NCBI RefSeq assembly: GCF_022788635.1
Contig: NZ_CP076024.1
Span: 1,550,001 to 1,614,000, forward strand
DNA length: 64,000 bases
Direction: 5' to 3'
DNA from: Methylobacter sp. S3L5C
Lineage (GTDB): Bacteria; Pseudomonadota; Gammaproteobacteria; Methylococcales; Methylomonadaceae
Under the pieces are notes generated by a model. It searched no databases and was not told the DNA's origin. It saw nothing but the letters and a program-made list of their open reading frames with translations. Below are positions 54,305-63,838 of the stretch, piece by piece (the stretch's first letter is position 1; every line of letters starts with the position of its first letter). Position numbers and translations under genes: made by a program.

Positions 54305-57271
54305 CTAATTAATGGGTAAGGATTGCTCAAGATACGTGTTCAACGCAGCATGGGTATTGGAGAATTCCTGTTTTATACGTAAAAGCGTTTGCTCCGAAGT
54401 ATCATAGCAATGATTTCGCGCATCGTTTTCTACCTCATGGCACAGCTGGGCCAGCCCATTGGCACCGACCTGATTGCTGCTGGACTTTAGCGTGTGAGAC
54501 GCCGAGCGGATGGCACCGAGATCGCCTGTGGCCCAGCCTTGTTCTAATGATTGTAGGAGTGTGTGGGCATTACTCAGATAGAGTGTAATTACGCGGAGCA
54601 GTAATTCATTACCGCCTATGGTGCGAATTGCTACCAGCGCGGTATCATTGATGACCAATTTTGCTGCTATGGCAGGATCTCCGATGTTATCGGCCATAAT
54701 TGCGAAAGCTTTTACCCATAGTTTAATTAAGCGGAGCAAGGCTTCAGTCCTGAACGGTTTAGCCAAGTAATCGTCCATGCCGGCCATTATGCATTTCTCG
54801 CGGTCACCTTCGATCGCATTGGCTGTCAAGGCAATGATGGGAATATGGGGTAACTTACCGGAGCTTTGGCGGAGTCTTATTTCCTTAGTTGCAGCGTAGC
54901 CGTCCATTTCCGGCATCATGCAATCCATCAGCACCAGGTTATAGGAATTGTGCTCAATGGCCTGGAGCGCTTCCAAACCATTTTGGGCGATGTCAACCAA
55001 GCAACCGAAGCCTTGCAACATGGCTTGGACAACCTCCCGATTGACGGGATTATCCTCGACCAGCAGGATATGTGCGCTTGGCGATGTCGATGTGGAGCAA
55101 GAAACGTCGATATTTTCTGTCGTTGTCAGGTTTGAGTCAGGCAACAAGGCGCTCAGCAGAGATTGATAAAGTTCGGCCTTACGTATTGGTTTGATAATAA
55201 AAGCTGCAAATTCGGTTTTTTTCGCTTCGGTGACTTCGGCTTTAAACTGCGTAGAGGCCAGCATAACTAGAGGTATGAGTGCCAATTTCTGGTCGGCTTT
55301 GATGTGTTGACCTAATTCGAGTCCATTCATGTCGACTATCTTCATATCGATTATCACCAAGTTGTATTGCGATTGGTGATCGGCCGATTTTCTGAGCAAG
55401 CCCAAGGCCGATAAGCCGCTTGATACAGCGTCCACCGACATGCCCCAAGACATTGCGTAGTTTTTTAAAATATCCCTGTTGGTATCATTATCTGCAACGA
55501 TCAGTAGCTTAAGGCCCGCCAGCCCTGAAGGCTCCAACGATAGGTTTGGTTCTAAACTGTTTGCTGTCAATAGAGGGAGGGTAAAGGAGAAGGTGCTTCC
55601 TTGGTCGGGATAAGAGTTTACGCTGATCTTCCCCCCCATTAATTCTACCAATTGCTTGGAAATCGCTAATCCTAGACCGGTGCCACCATATTTACGAGTG
55701 GTTGAGCCATCGGCTTGAGAGAATGCTTTGAATAGATGTGACAGTTCATCTTCACTGATGCCAATACCGGTGTCGCGCACTGTAATGCGAATATTCAACG
55801 GGGCGGCATCGGCTACCTGCGCGGATGCTCCCGGATTGTCGTTTAGGCTGACATCAACCATTATTTCGCCATGTCCGGTAAATTTGACGGCATTATTTAC
55901 CAGATTGCCAAGAACTTGCTGTATTCGGGTAGGATCGCCTTTGAATATTTCGGGTATTTCTGATGCAATACGGTAGTTCAGTCGCAGGCCCTTGTCATGG
56001 GCTTGTTCAGCAAAAATTTCAACAACGTCCTCAATGATTTTATGGAGTTTGAAATCCAGATTTTCCAATTCCAAGTGTCCTGCTTCGATTTTGGAAAAAT
56101 CGAGGATGTCGTTTATGATCGATAGCAGTAATTCCCCGGATTTATGCGCCATTAGCGCGAAACGCCTTTGTTTTTCCGATAAGTCGGTACGTAGCAATAA
56201 TTCGGTCATACCCAGCACTCCGTTCATAGGGGTGCGGATTTCATGACTCATATTGGCAAGAAATTGGGATTTGGCATTGCTGGCAGCTTCAGCCTGCTCT
56301 TTTGCCGTGATTGCATCTTGAATAGCTGCTTCAAGGCTCTGGTTTTTCTCGGATAACTCCTGGGTACGAGCGATAACTTGTTGTTCCAGATGCATTCTAT
56401 ATTGCTGTAATTGTTCGTCACGTTCCTGAACTTCGATCAGCATGCTGTTATAAACAGTTGCCATTTCACCAAATTCATCAGCGCCGATTTTGGTGATCCG
56501 ATGTGTGAAGTTTTTTTCACGGGCTACGGTTTGCATAGCCAGTATCAGTTCCAATAGAGGCGCCAGAAAAACCTGTTGTAATTTAGTGGAGACAATGATG
56601 ATTGCGATGCCGGTAACAACAAAAATCAGACTAATGATTAAATAAAATCTGTTAAGTAAGGCTTGCAGTCCACTTTGGTCATCAGCTAAATGTAAAATAC
56701 CTTGTAGTTCATCATCTTGTAAAATAGGCCTGAATAAATTTAAAATATTGTTTTCATCATAAGTAATGACTTGTCTATAACGTGGTAATGGTGCATTTTT
56801 TGTATTTGGCTGTAATAATTGACTATACCAAGTGATTAATTGTGATTGTAGGTATTCAATCAGGCTATGTGTTGGCGTACTGTTTTGAGGGATAGCGATG
56901 ATGTTTTTGATGGTTTCGCTGGTTCGGATTGTTACCGGCTCTTTTGATGATTGGTAAGCCGCAAAAATAGTGCCGTTCTTGTCATACAAACGGGCAGCGA
57001 TTACGCTGGACTGGCTACGCATACCGTTTAGAAGTTCCTGACCAGTTTGGACGTCATTAAAAGTTAATGAGGCGGAAGCGTTCCAGACGATAATATCCGC
57101 TATTAACGACAGCTGATTTTCGGTGGCGTGCTTTTTGGTGAAGTATTCATTAATTACTACGGAAGCCATTACCAGAAGCAGAGCCAGCATGGTTGTTAAA
57201 GTCATGATCGAGATTAACTTTACCCGTATCGGAGCGTTATTAAACCATTTTATAGTCATTTTTTCATTCAC
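54305..57271 (-). CDS. Hybrid histidine kinase (CHASE8-HAMP-HisKA-HATPase-REC-REC-HPt)
   Basis: A 988-residue membrane kinase. It has helix 1 (about 18-40), a periplasmic CHASE8-like domain (45-200; [19 protein letters not shown]), helix 2 (208-230) and HAMP (235-290). The HisKA domain has [11 protein letters not shown] (His near 343). HATPase follows ([27 protein letters not shown]). There are two receivers with Asp near 642 (VIIDMK) and 783 ([12 protein letters not shown]), and a C-terminal HPt domain, [14 protein letters not shown] (His near 926). So it is a full phosphorelay that could pass phosphate to the GGDEF-EAL regulator. ATG 57271 overlaps the yfiR stop. Confidence 0.92.
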   Translation of the reverse strand: MNEKMTIKWFNNAPIRVKLISIMTLTTMLALLLVMASVVINEYFTKKHATENQLSLIADIIVWNASASLTFNDVQTGQELLNGMRSQSSVIAARLYDKNGTIFAAYQSSKEPVTIRTSETIKNIIAIPQNSTPTHSLIEYLQSQLITWYSQLLQPNTKNAPLPRYRQVITYDENNILNLFRPILQDDELQGILHLADDQSGLQALLNRFYLIISLIFVVTGIAIIIVSTKLQQVFLAPLLELILAMQTVAREKNFTHRITKIGADEFGEMATVYNSMLIEVQERDEQLQQYRMHLEQQVIARTQELSEKNQSLEAAIQDAITAKEQAEAASNAKSQFLANMSHEIRTPMNGVLGMTELLLRTDLSEKQRRFALMAHKSGELLLSIINDILDFSKIEAGHLELENLDFKLHKIIEDVVEIFAEQAHDKGLRLNYRIASEIPEIFKGDPTRIQQVLGNLVNNAVKFTGHGEIMVDVSLNDNPGASAQVADAAPLNIRITVRDTGIGISEDELSHLFKAFSQADGSTTRKYGGTGLGLAISKQLVELMGGKISVNSYPDQGSTFSFTLPLLTANSLEPNLSLEPSGLAGLKLLIVADNDTNRDILKNYAMSWGMSVDAVSSGLSALGLLRKSADHQSQYNLVIIDMKIVDMNGLELGQHIKADQKLALIPLVMLASTQFKAEVTEAKKTEFAAFIIKPIRKAELYQSLLSALLPDSNLTTTENIDVSCSTSTSPSAHILLVEDNPVNREVVQAMLQGFGCLVDIAQNGLEALQAIEHNSYNLVLMDCMMPEMDGYAATKEIRLRQSSGKLPHIPIIALTANAIEGDREKCIMAGMDDYLAKPFRTEALLRLIKLWVKAFAIMADNIGDPAIAAKLVINDTALVAIRTIGGNELLLRVITLYLSNAHTLLQSLEQGWATGDLGAIRSASHTLKSSSNQVGANGLAQLCHEVENDARNHCYDTSEQTLLRIKQEFSNTHAALNTYLEQSLPIN

Positions 57272-57809
57272 CGATAATTTTGGCCAGTTTTAATAATCTT
57301 GCGCTGATATTCAGCTTTGATTCGTGCACTACAGGCAAATTGACATGTAAGGTAATTTTTCCGTCCACATTTTCCAGGCCTACCATGCCGCCTTGCGCGG
57401 CAAAATCGTAGCCTTGGCCGATGGTTAGTAGTGGATGTTTGTTTATGTCGGCAAAAACTTGTAACAAAACGTTTTGCTTTAATTCGCTGATATATAGGAC
57501 GTGACAATCTTCAAAATTGCGCAAGCGCGATAAATTGATAATTTGTAGCGTTTTATTGCCTACGACTTTATTGTTAATACTGATAAAGGATTCTTGTACG
57601 ACGTTATCGCCTATCACACAGAAATCAATTGATTCTTTGATGCGCGTTTGCGCTTCATCAGGCCAAGTGGTGAAACGTACAATATTCAGCGCCAGGGCTG
57701 CCAATACCGTTTGTTCTTCCAATGATTGGGCATACATTTGCGAGTGAGTGTTGAGTAATAAACTTAGCCCCAGTAATGGCGGTAGAAATTTTTTGACCTG
57801 ATTTATCAT
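57264..57809 (-). CDS. YfiR family periplasmic protein (DUF4154)
   Basis: A 181-residue protein with a signal peptide ([21 protein letters not shown]). The YfiR pattern follows: [14 protein letters not shown] (lead motif), [58 protein letters not shown] and a tail of helices. In Pseudomonas, YfiR is a periplasmic repressor of the membrane cyclase YfiN. Here it would act between the receptor and the kinase. It sits three bases downstream of the receptor gene and overlaps the kinase gene by eight bases. Confidence 0.85.
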   Translation of the reverse strand: MINQVKKFLPPLLGLSLLLNTHSQMYAQSLEEQTVLAALALNIVRFTTWPDEAQTRIKESIDFCVIGDNVVQESFISINNKVVGNKTLQIINLSRLRNFEDCHVLYISELKQNVLLQVFADINKHPLLTIGQGYDFAAQGGMVGLENVDGKITLHVNLPVVHESKLNISARLLKLAKIIGE

Positions 57810-57812
57810 ATG

Positions 57813-59849
57813 TCAAAATTTCCAGCTTACTTTTCCATACATCCCACGGTTAATTAAGGTTGGAAAGGTCTGGTTTTCTGCTATATATTCAAGATGATTT
57901 GGTGACAGCAGATTTTGGCCAACCAGCGACAATTCAATATCTTTGATGGGGTGCCACGCCGCGCGCAAATCCAGTGTGGCGTAGCCTTTGACAGTAGTCT
58001 TGCCAAATGAGCCTACTGAAAAATTGCTGTCCACATAACGAAGCCAGAAATCCAGGTCTATGGATTGCCAAGGCGAGAATGCGCCACGCAATGACATCCG
58101 CTGTTGAGGGCTGATGTTAGTCTGCGTAAAGGGCATATTGTTAATCTGTGTCTGTAACCAACTGTAATTGGCATCCCAGCGCCACCAGTCCAGCATTTGC
58201 CAGACAGTGGCGATTTCGACACCATAAGTTTTACCTGCCAAGGCGTTGGTAAAATCTAGTGGCACAACCATTGCGTTACCTGTGAAGTACGGCGTTCCTT
58301 GAAGCGCATAACGCAGGTCGTGGTAATCATTGTAAAATCCGGTAACATCCAGAGAAATTGCTTTGGAAAAGGTCGTTCTATAACCCGCTTCATAAGTCAT
58401 GACTTCTTCAGACATATAGTCAGAGTTACCTTGGGCTAATGTTGCTACAGGTGGCGTACCAAAAGGGGGAAAAGGCAGGGTTTGGGGAGGAATAACGCCG
58501 GTTAGAACCGAACCACCTTTTTCTATCCGTGATGGCGTACGAACAGCTCTTGAAACGCCAGTCCACAGCCTATGTTGATTGTGCGGTGCCCACATGATTT
58601 TGGCTGATGGTTGACCCTCGAAACCACTGTAGTCGTTATGTTCGAATCTGGAGCCGATCGTTAGCCAGAGTTTGTTGTTTATTAGTGTCAGTTCATCCTG
58701 AATAAAGGCACTGTACAATTGGTCATTGACACTGGCCGGATTTATATTTGCGATTGGTGCTGAACCATTTTGGAGCTGGTTACCTGCAATACGGTCATGA
58801 CCATAACGGTAACCCGATCCCCAGATGATTTCATGCCAGTCCAGCATGGCAAAACGGTGTTGGAATTCCAGATCCAGGGTGTCACGATTATCGCTATACA
58901 TACTCTCATTATGGGCGTAGGTATCGTAATAAAACTGTAGCGAATAATCCGATGTTGGTGAAAAAGTATGCTGCAAGCGACTAAGGAGGTTGCCGCCAGA
59001 GTCGCTGTTTTTAACATTTTGGGTGCCCTGATAAGGAGACGTGATTTGCGAAAAATAGGCAAGTTGGTTGATATTGGCTTGATAAATATCACCCTGAACT
59101 GTCAGTGCATCCTGGGTGCTTAGGTGCGAGTCCAATCGAAAGCCACCTTGCACTTTATCCCAGTTATCACCGGCTTTCCCGCCTGACTGCAATGTGTTTT
59201 GGCTGCGATCAAAACCTTTCACATAGGCTCTTGCCGTGGTGTTTTCACCTAATTTTGTGCCATAGCGCAATGAGCCAAAGCCCTGCTCTTGGGTGCCGCC
59301 GCCTGCATTTACCAAGCCACCCTGAGTTTGGGATGAAGATTTGGTGATTACGTTGATAACGCCATTTACCGCATTATTGCCCCACAATGCTGCTCCCGGG
59401 CCGCGGATGATTTCGATGCGGTCGATGTCTTCCATCATGACATCTTGGTTTTCCCAGTACACGCCGGAAAAAGAACGACTATAGGCGTTACGGCCGTCAA
59501 TAAGAACCAGTAATTTATTGGCAAAACGGCCGTTAAAACCTCGGGAGCTGACTGCCCATTGGTTGGCGTCAATTCTGGCAACATCCAGACCAGGCGCAAG
59601 ACGTAAAGCATCTGGAATGTTAGTGGCACCGGAGCGTTTTATGTCGTCATTGGAAATAACAAACGCAGCGGCAGGCGCATCATTCAGGGATTGGGCTTTT
59701 TTGGCCACGGAAGTGACTTCGACATTGAGTAGGTCTTCTACACTCAAGTCGACTGCCTCAGTTTGTTTTTCAGCGATAACCAGCGGGCTGAAACATAAAA
59801 TAAGTAAGGATAGATAATAGTCAATGACTACTTTTTTATTATTAATCAT
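57813..59849 (-). CDS. TonB-dependent outer-membrane receptor
   Basis: A 678-residue receptor that differs from the siderophore receptors. The signal peptide is YLSLLILCFSPLVIAEK. It then has the lead VDLSVEDLLNVEVTSVAKKA and a plug domain (LNDAPAAAFVISNDDIKRSG, DALRLAPGLDVARIDANQWAV, SRGFNGRFANKLLVLIDG, IEIIRGPGAALWGNNAVNGVINVITK). The barrel ends in YGKVSWKF with a terminal Phe. Receptors with the EDLLNVEVTSV start tend to be coded with YfiR and hybrid kinases (family knowledge), as here. The ligand is unknown. It is the first gene of the operon. Confidence 0.88.
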   Translation of the reverse strand: MINNKKVVIDYYLSLLILCFSPLVIAEKQTEAVDLSVEDLLNVEVTSVAKKAQSLNDAPAAAFVISNDDIKRSGATNIPDALRLAPGLDVARIDANQWAVSSRGFNGRFANKLLVLIDGRNAYSRSFSGVYWENQDVMMEDIDRIEIIRGPGAALWGNNAVNGVINVITKSSSQTQGGLVNAGGGTQEQGFGSLRYGTKLGENTTARAYVKGFDRSQNTLQSGGKAGDNWDKVQGGFRLDSHLSTQDALTVQGDIYQANINQLAYFSQITSPYQGTQNVKNSDSGGNLLSRLQHTFSPTSDYSLQFYYDTYAHNESMYSDNRDTLDLEFQHRFAMLDWHEIIWGSGYRYGHDRIAGNQLQNGSAPIANINPASVNDQLYSAFIQDELTLINNKLWLTIGSRFEHNDYSGFEGQPSAKIMWAPHNQHRLWTGVSRAVRTPSRIEKGGSVLTGVIPPQTLPFPPFGTPPVATLAQGNSDYMSEEVMTYEAGYRTTFSKAISLDVTGFYNDYHDLRYALQGTPYFTGNAMVVPLDFTNALAGKTYGVEIATVWQMLDWWRWDANYSWLQTQINNMPFTQTNISPQQRMSLRGAFSPWQSIDLDFWLRYVDSNFSVGSFGKTTVKGYATLDLRAAWHPIKDIELSLVGQNLLSPNHLEYIAENQTFPTLINRGMYGKVSWKF

Positions 59850-60090
59850 ATAACTTAATCTTCAGTATTTTGGAAAAATCAGTAAAAATAATTTATTTTA
59901 TGCCATTTATTTTTTACCTATATTGGCGTAAATATTATTTTATGCGCAGTATGTAAAGTAAAATAATAGAACTTATTGGCAGGATGATACATTATGATTT
60001 GTGATTAATAATAATGATTAGCGAGGATTTATGGTCATTAATCATAATAAATATGAAAAATTTACGTGCATTGCCTCACTAAAAATTAAA
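59850..60090. other. Promoter region of the receptor operon
   Basis: About 240 strongly AT-rich bases between the receptor start and the first transposase remnant. It must hold the operon promoter. I see no clear operator, Fur box or ORF. Confidence 0.45.
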
Positions 60091-60362
60091 CTACTTAAGT
60101 ATCGTTGCTTCATCTAAAACCATACTACTTTTAAATACTATTTTTGCCGATAAAAGCGGTGAAAAAGGGACCACGAACAAGGAGAAGTTGGCCGCATTGT
60201 TGACTTGCATTTCTTTGGCATTCATAAAATCTTCCAACCCCAATATTGTTTGACATCGCGGAAGTTAAACTCGATTTGAAACCGCAAAGAGTAGTAGCTG
60301 ATCAATTTTTCACTGGCAAGCGTCAGGCCATCACTAAACAACAGTACCTTTGCGATACTGGT
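60091..60362 (-). pseudogene. Transposase remnant 1 of the insertion-sequence cluster
   Basis: On the minus strand, from about 60362, the frame reads VLLFSDGLTLASEKLISYYS and LRFQIEFNFRDVKQYWG, the C-terminal part of an IS4-like DDE transposase with the catalytic Glu in QIEFNFRD. A one-base loss then shifts the frame; the old frame continues LEDFMNAKEMQVNNAANFSL to a stop at 60091. The N-terminal half is missing. It directly abuts remnant 2, in the opposite orientation. Confidence 0.7.
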
Positions 60363-60774
60363 CTGGTTGAAGGACTATGGAAACGTTAAACTTTTTCGAA
60401 TACGGCTAAAAGACCAGCTGCGTCATTATGTGGTTTATCTGCCCAACGAAGAAAAACTCAGCCAGTTTGATCGTCAAGCATTTGACCTTGAACATGATAA
60501 GCATTGGCAAATCGAACAATATCATCGTGCCATCAAACAGGTTTGTAATACCGAAAAGTTTCAAGTGCGTGGTAAGCAGGCTACAAAGAATCATTTGTTT
60601 GCCGCTATTTATGGTTATTTTCAATTACAAAGACTTACGACAAATAAGACCATCATGAACTGTTACCAAATACGCCATGAATTGTTCAAAAAGGTCGTCG
60701 CTACTTTCATTTCTGAATTCATCATTGGGAATGAAAGTTTAAACCCCGTTCTTTCATTTGCCGTCAATACGTAA
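60361..60774 (+). pseudogene. Transposase remnant 2 (IS701-like C-terminus)
   Basis: From 60361 the frame reads VWLKDYGNVKLFRIRLKDQL, VVYLPNEEKLSQFDR and KHWQIEQYHRAIKQVCNTEK, ending at 60774. The HWQIEQYHRAIKQ part holds the last acidic residue of a DDE transposase of the IS701 type. The front of the gene is missing at 60361, where it meets remnant 1. Confidence 0.72.
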
Positions 60775-60779
60775 ATTCT

Positions 60780-61227
60780 AGAAGACAAGAAATAAGAACG
60801 CTTTGTACGAATCAGTCAACTGGAATTGACAGATAAAAAAGCAGTGCGTGGCTGGATGAAAGGTTTCCCTCATGAGGTGCTTTTTGTCAGCAGAATCTTT
60901 ACAAACAAAGACGGCAGCATTGGCTTATTGAATCTGGTGTGCAGTGATTTAACGTGCAATGGCGAACAAGTAGCAGCAATCTACCAAAAACGATGGAAAG
61001 TTGAGGAGTTTCATAAATCATTAAAACCCAATGCGGGGTTGGCGAAATCACCAACCCGTACCATCACCACACAGAACAATCATGTCTTCATGTCGATTTA
61101 TGCTGTATTCAAGCTGGAATGTCTGAAGATAAAACACAAGGCCAATCATTTTGTATTACTAACTAAGCTGTTCATCAAGGCGAACCAAATGGCTTATGCA
61201 GAGCTGCAAAAATTACGGACTGCGTAA
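60780..61227 (+). pseudogene. Transposase remnant 3 (C-terminus)
   Basis: The frame carries, after a TAA at about 60796, ERFVRISQLELTDKKAVRGW, EVLFVSRIFTNKDGSIGLLN, AAIYQKRWKVEEFHKSLKPN and AVFKLECLKIKHKANHFVLL, ending at 61227. YQKRWKVEEFHKSLK is the last catalytic region of an IS4/IS701-like DDE transposase. The start of the gene is missing. It is distinct from remnant 2 (other wording around the Glu), so two elements are involved. Confidence 0.72.
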
Positions 61228-61459
61228 CATCAGATATAATTAAGAAAAATACGATATGATGTTGTGCCATCCTTGTTTTTTATTTTTTTGAGCGGTTGCC
61301 ATTATTTTTATCCTAAGTGTACCGTCAAACTATCGGTGCAGATATGGTGCGGCATAAATTAAAACAAGCAAGAATAGTAACAAATAAACGATAATAAATG
61401 TTTGATAAAACAGACGGTTAGCTGTTAAGTCTACAAGCTGAATATAATAGAGGGTATAA

Positions 61460-61873
61460 ATGATTGGATATATTGAAAGTTATGATGCCGATAGCCAAAC
61501 CGGGGTGGTAAAAAGCGAGAAAAATTCTTATACGTTTCATTTGGATGACTGGGTTGCGCAAGTATCTCCAGACGTGGGTGATGATGTCAGCTTTGACTCG
61601 GAAGGAACGCTGGCGCGACAGATTAAATTGGTAGGTGCTTATTTGACTCCGCCTACAGCCGTTAAATATAAGTATGTAGCGGCGGTGTTGGCTTTGCTTT
61701 TGGGTGGTGTAGGCGTGCATAGGTTTTATTTGGGCTATTATAAAATAGGGCTTATGCAGTTAGCGTTGACCGTAGCAACTCATGGATATGGAGTGCTATG
61801 GGGATTTATCGATGCCATTCTGCTTTTTGGCGGTCATATCAATAAAGATGCTAAAGGCCGTCCTTTTAAATAA
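61460..61873 (+). CDS. Cold-shock-like OB domain fused to TM2 domain
   Basis: A 137-residue protein. Residues 1-55 look like a short OB/cold-shock-like domain: MIGYIESYDADSQTGVVKSE, YTFHLDDWV and VGDDVSFD. Residues 68-130 are a TM2 domain with KYVAAVLALLLGGVGVHRFYLGYYKIGLMQL and the end GYGVLWGFIDAILLFGGHI, two helices with the GxHRFYLG loop. The function is unknown. It faces cspA across a shared terminator, so the OB part and the neighbour are both cold-shock-like. The ATG at 61460 has GAGGG upstream. Confidence 0.75.
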   Translation: MIGYIESYDADSQTGVVKSEKNSYTFHLDDWVAQVSPDVGDDVSFDSEGTLARQIKLVGAYLTPPTAVKYKYVAAVLALLLGGVGVHRFYLGYYKIGLMQLALTVATHGYGVLWGFIDAILLFGGHINKDAKGRPFK

Positions 61874-61908
61874 TTTTAAAAAATAATCGATATAAAATTT
61901 CCGGACAT

Positions 61909-61945
61909 AAAAAAAGGCTCTTGCCAAATAACAAGAGCCTTTTTT
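61909..61945. terminator. Bidirectional terminator between TM2 gene and cspA
   Basis: AAAAAAAGGCTCTTG and CAAGAGCCTTTTTT pair in a 14-bp stem with an eight-base loop, with A- and T-runs on each side. It can end both converging transcripts. Confidence 0.88.
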
Positions 61946-61964
61946 GAAACTGAGTGGTTATCGC

Positions 61965-62168
61965 TTATTTGGGATAAACATTAACAGCGGTTAAGCCTTT
62001 TGGTCCAGATTCAATGTCAAAAGTCACGGTTTGACCTTCAATCAGGGTTTTAAAGCCATCACCCTGAATTACGGAATGATGAACGAAAACATCTTCGCCG
62101 CCATCAGAAGGTGCTATAAAACCAAAACCTTTAGTGTTGTTAAACCACTTTACAGTGCCTGTTGCCAT
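61965..62168 (-). CDS. Cold-shock protein
   Basis: A 67-residue CspA-family RNA chaperone with [20 protein letters not shown] (RNP1 is KGFGFI), DVFVHHSVI (RNP2), [14 protein letters not shown] and the end AVNVYP. It is the usual size. An AGGAG ribosome site lies ahead of the ATG at 62168. The upstream 130 bases may hold the promoter and a leader, but I could not show a cold-box. It stands alone on the minus strand between the CBS gene and the shared terminator. Confidence 0.93.
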   Translation of the reverse strand: MATGTVKWFNNTKGFGFIAPSDGGEDVFVHHSVIQGDGFKTLIEGQTVTFDIESGPKGLTAVNVYPK

Positions 62169-62298
62169 TTTGAAAAACTCCTAAAATAAAACTTACGGTT
62201 AACACAGAACTACAACATTGATAACCGGGAGATCCACTCGTTCAACATCTTTACTCTGCTGGGGGAGGATTGTACTGCTATTTTCAACAGGATGCCAT

Positions 62299-62709
62299 TT
62301 ATTGAACTGTTTTGTACAGCCCATCCAGAACCATTGAATTAGGACTGACCATACCGATAACTATCTTGTTTTCAACAACAGGAGCTCTGATCAGGTTGTA
62401 ATTGGCAAAAAGCCGCGAGCAATAACGGATATCCATATCGGGATGTACAGTAATTACCGGTTTACTCATGATCTCATAAACATTGACCCGGTCAGGTGCG
62501 CGGTCTTTGGCGAGCACGTGACGAGCGATATCACCTGAAGTCAGCATACCGTATTCATCATTTTCATTGCGTTTATTGACAATAAGCACCGCTGTTTTAA
62601 GTGTTTTCATCTTTATTAAGGCCTCCGCTACCGTGGCAATGCCGTCAATGGTAGCAAAATCGGTTTTCATGACGTCTTTGACACGGATGGGGTTGCTTTT
62701 TTCTATCAT
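62299..62709 (-). CDS. CBS-domain pair protein
   Basis: A 136-residue protein made of two CBS repeats: VKDVMKTDFATIDGIATVAEALIKM to GMLTSGDIARHVL, and VYEIMSKPVITVHPDMDIRYCSRLF to IGMVSPNSMVLDG. CBS pairs bind adenine nucleotides such as AMP or ATP and regulate a partner protein. The ATG overlaps the PII-like stop by four bases (ATGA), so it is coupled with the PII-like and DUF1538 genes and may regulate the DUF1538 membrane pair. Confidence 0.85.
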   Translation of the reverse strand: MIEKSNPIRVKDVMKTDFATIDGIATVAEALIKMKTLKTAVLIVNKRNENDEYGMLTSGDIARHVLAKDRAPDRVNVYEIMSKPVITVHPDMDIRYCSRLFANYNLIRAPVVENKIVIGMVSPNSMVLDGLYKTVQ

Positions 62710-63056
62710 ATTGAATCCTCAAGTTCATGGGTTAGTTCTTCAACCTGGTGCATGACGCCAATGGCGTCTTCAACATCAATCTGGAAAGCAATGCCGGTGC
62801 CGGGTTTATTATCAAATTCCGCCGTTGCAGCAATGGTTTCCAGAATGCGCCTGCTGTGGTGTTCTTCGACCAGAAATAACAGTACATCCCGTTGAGTTTC
62901 GAGGGTCAGGCCAAAAAAGGTTTTGGAGCGCTTGCGGCCTTCGCCGCGTGCATTATTGACAACAGTTGCGCCTTTGGCACCATTTTTACGCGCCGTTTCA
63001 ATCACCAGATCGGTTTTATCATCTTCGACAAGGGCAATAATTAATTTGAAATGCAT
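62706..63056 (-). CDS. PII-like nitrogen-regulator-family protein
   Basis: A 116-residue protein with a PII-like ferredoxin fold: FKLIIALVEDDKTDLVIETA at the start, KGATVVNNARGEGRKR in the T-loop region, VLLFLVEEHHSRRILETIA and TGIAFQIDVEDAIGV. The T-loop lacks the Tyr51 uridylylation context of GlnB, so it is a divergent member. Such PII-like proteins next to membrane transporters act as sensors that bind nucleotides and gate the transporter. It lies 20 bases after the DUF1538 gene and overlaps the CBS gene. Confidence 0.78.
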   Translation of the reverse strand: MHFKLIIALVEDDKTDLVIETARKNGAKGATVVNNARGEGRKRSKTFFGLTLETQRDVLLFLVEEHHSRRILETIAATAEFDNKPGTGIAFQIDVEDAIGVMHQVEELTHELEDSI

Positions 63057-63076
63057 GGTTTTTCTCAGAGTTTAGA

Positions 63077-63838
63077 TTAAGTTCTGTTTAGCCATTGGGC
63101 AATTTGCGCATAACCCAGAACAGCAATGATGGGGAATAAACTGGCAAAGGCTATTAAGCCAAAGCCATCCAATAACGGGTTTCTGCCCGGTACGGCTTCG
63201 GCCAGTCCCAAGCCTAACGCAGTCACCATAGGTACGGTAACCATTGAAGTCGTTATCCCGCCCGAGTCATAAGCCAGCCCGATAATCATTTTAGGGGTAA
63301 ACCGGGTTTGGATCAGCACAATAACATAGCCCGGGATTATGAAATAATAAAGTTCTATTCCTGTGACAATTCGAAAAGAACCAAGAGCCAGGCCAAAACC
63401 AACGCCGATGGCTACAGCAATTCGCAATCCCCATGCATTTATGGTGCCGCCGGAAATTTGTTCGGCTTTAAGGGCAACAGCGAGTAAAGAAGGTTCGGCT
63501 AATGCCGTAGCGAAACCGATGCTGGCAGCAAAAATATAAATCCAGAAATAAGTTTGCCAGAAAATGGTTTGATCGAGTGGATTAATGCCTAAAAATTCAG
63601 GGGTAGTCAATTGCGATGCCATTATACTTCCCAGCGGAAACAACGCCATATCCAGGCCTTCCAAAAAGAAAGCAATTCCTAGTAGAACATACAAAAAACC
63701 GATCAATGTTTTTTTAAGACGAGGTAGGGGTTTACGAATAACCAATAATTGAAAACCGATGATAACGGCAACAATAGGCAAAATATCTTTACAGGTTTCC
63801 AGTAGTTGCAGGGCAAAATTAACCATCCATTCAATCAT
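63077..63838 (-). CDS. DUF1538 family membrane protein (UmpB-like)
   Basis: A 253-residue protein with about seven membrane helices. It has the DUF1538 signs: [58 protein letters not shown] (here [19 protein letters not shown]), [20 protein letters not shown] and the end [35 protein letters not shown]. Paired DUF1538 proteins have been described as a two-component Na+(Li+,K+)/H+ antiporter, UmpAB. The ATG overlaps the stop of the upstream DUF1538 gene by four bases. PII-like and CBS genes follow. Confidence 0.8.
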   Translation of the reverse strand: MIEWMVNFALQLLETCKDILPIVAVIIGFQLLVIRKPLPRLKKTLIGFLYVLLGIAFFLEGLDMALFPLGSIMASQLTTPEFLGINPLDQTIFWQTYFWIYIFAASIGFATALAEPSLLAVALKAEQISGGTINAWGLRIAVAIGVGFGLALGSFRIVTGIELYYFIIPGYVIVLIQTRFTPKMIIGLAYDSGGITTSMVTVPMVTALGLGLAEAVPGRNPLLDGFGLIAFASLFPIIAVLGYAQIAQWLNRT

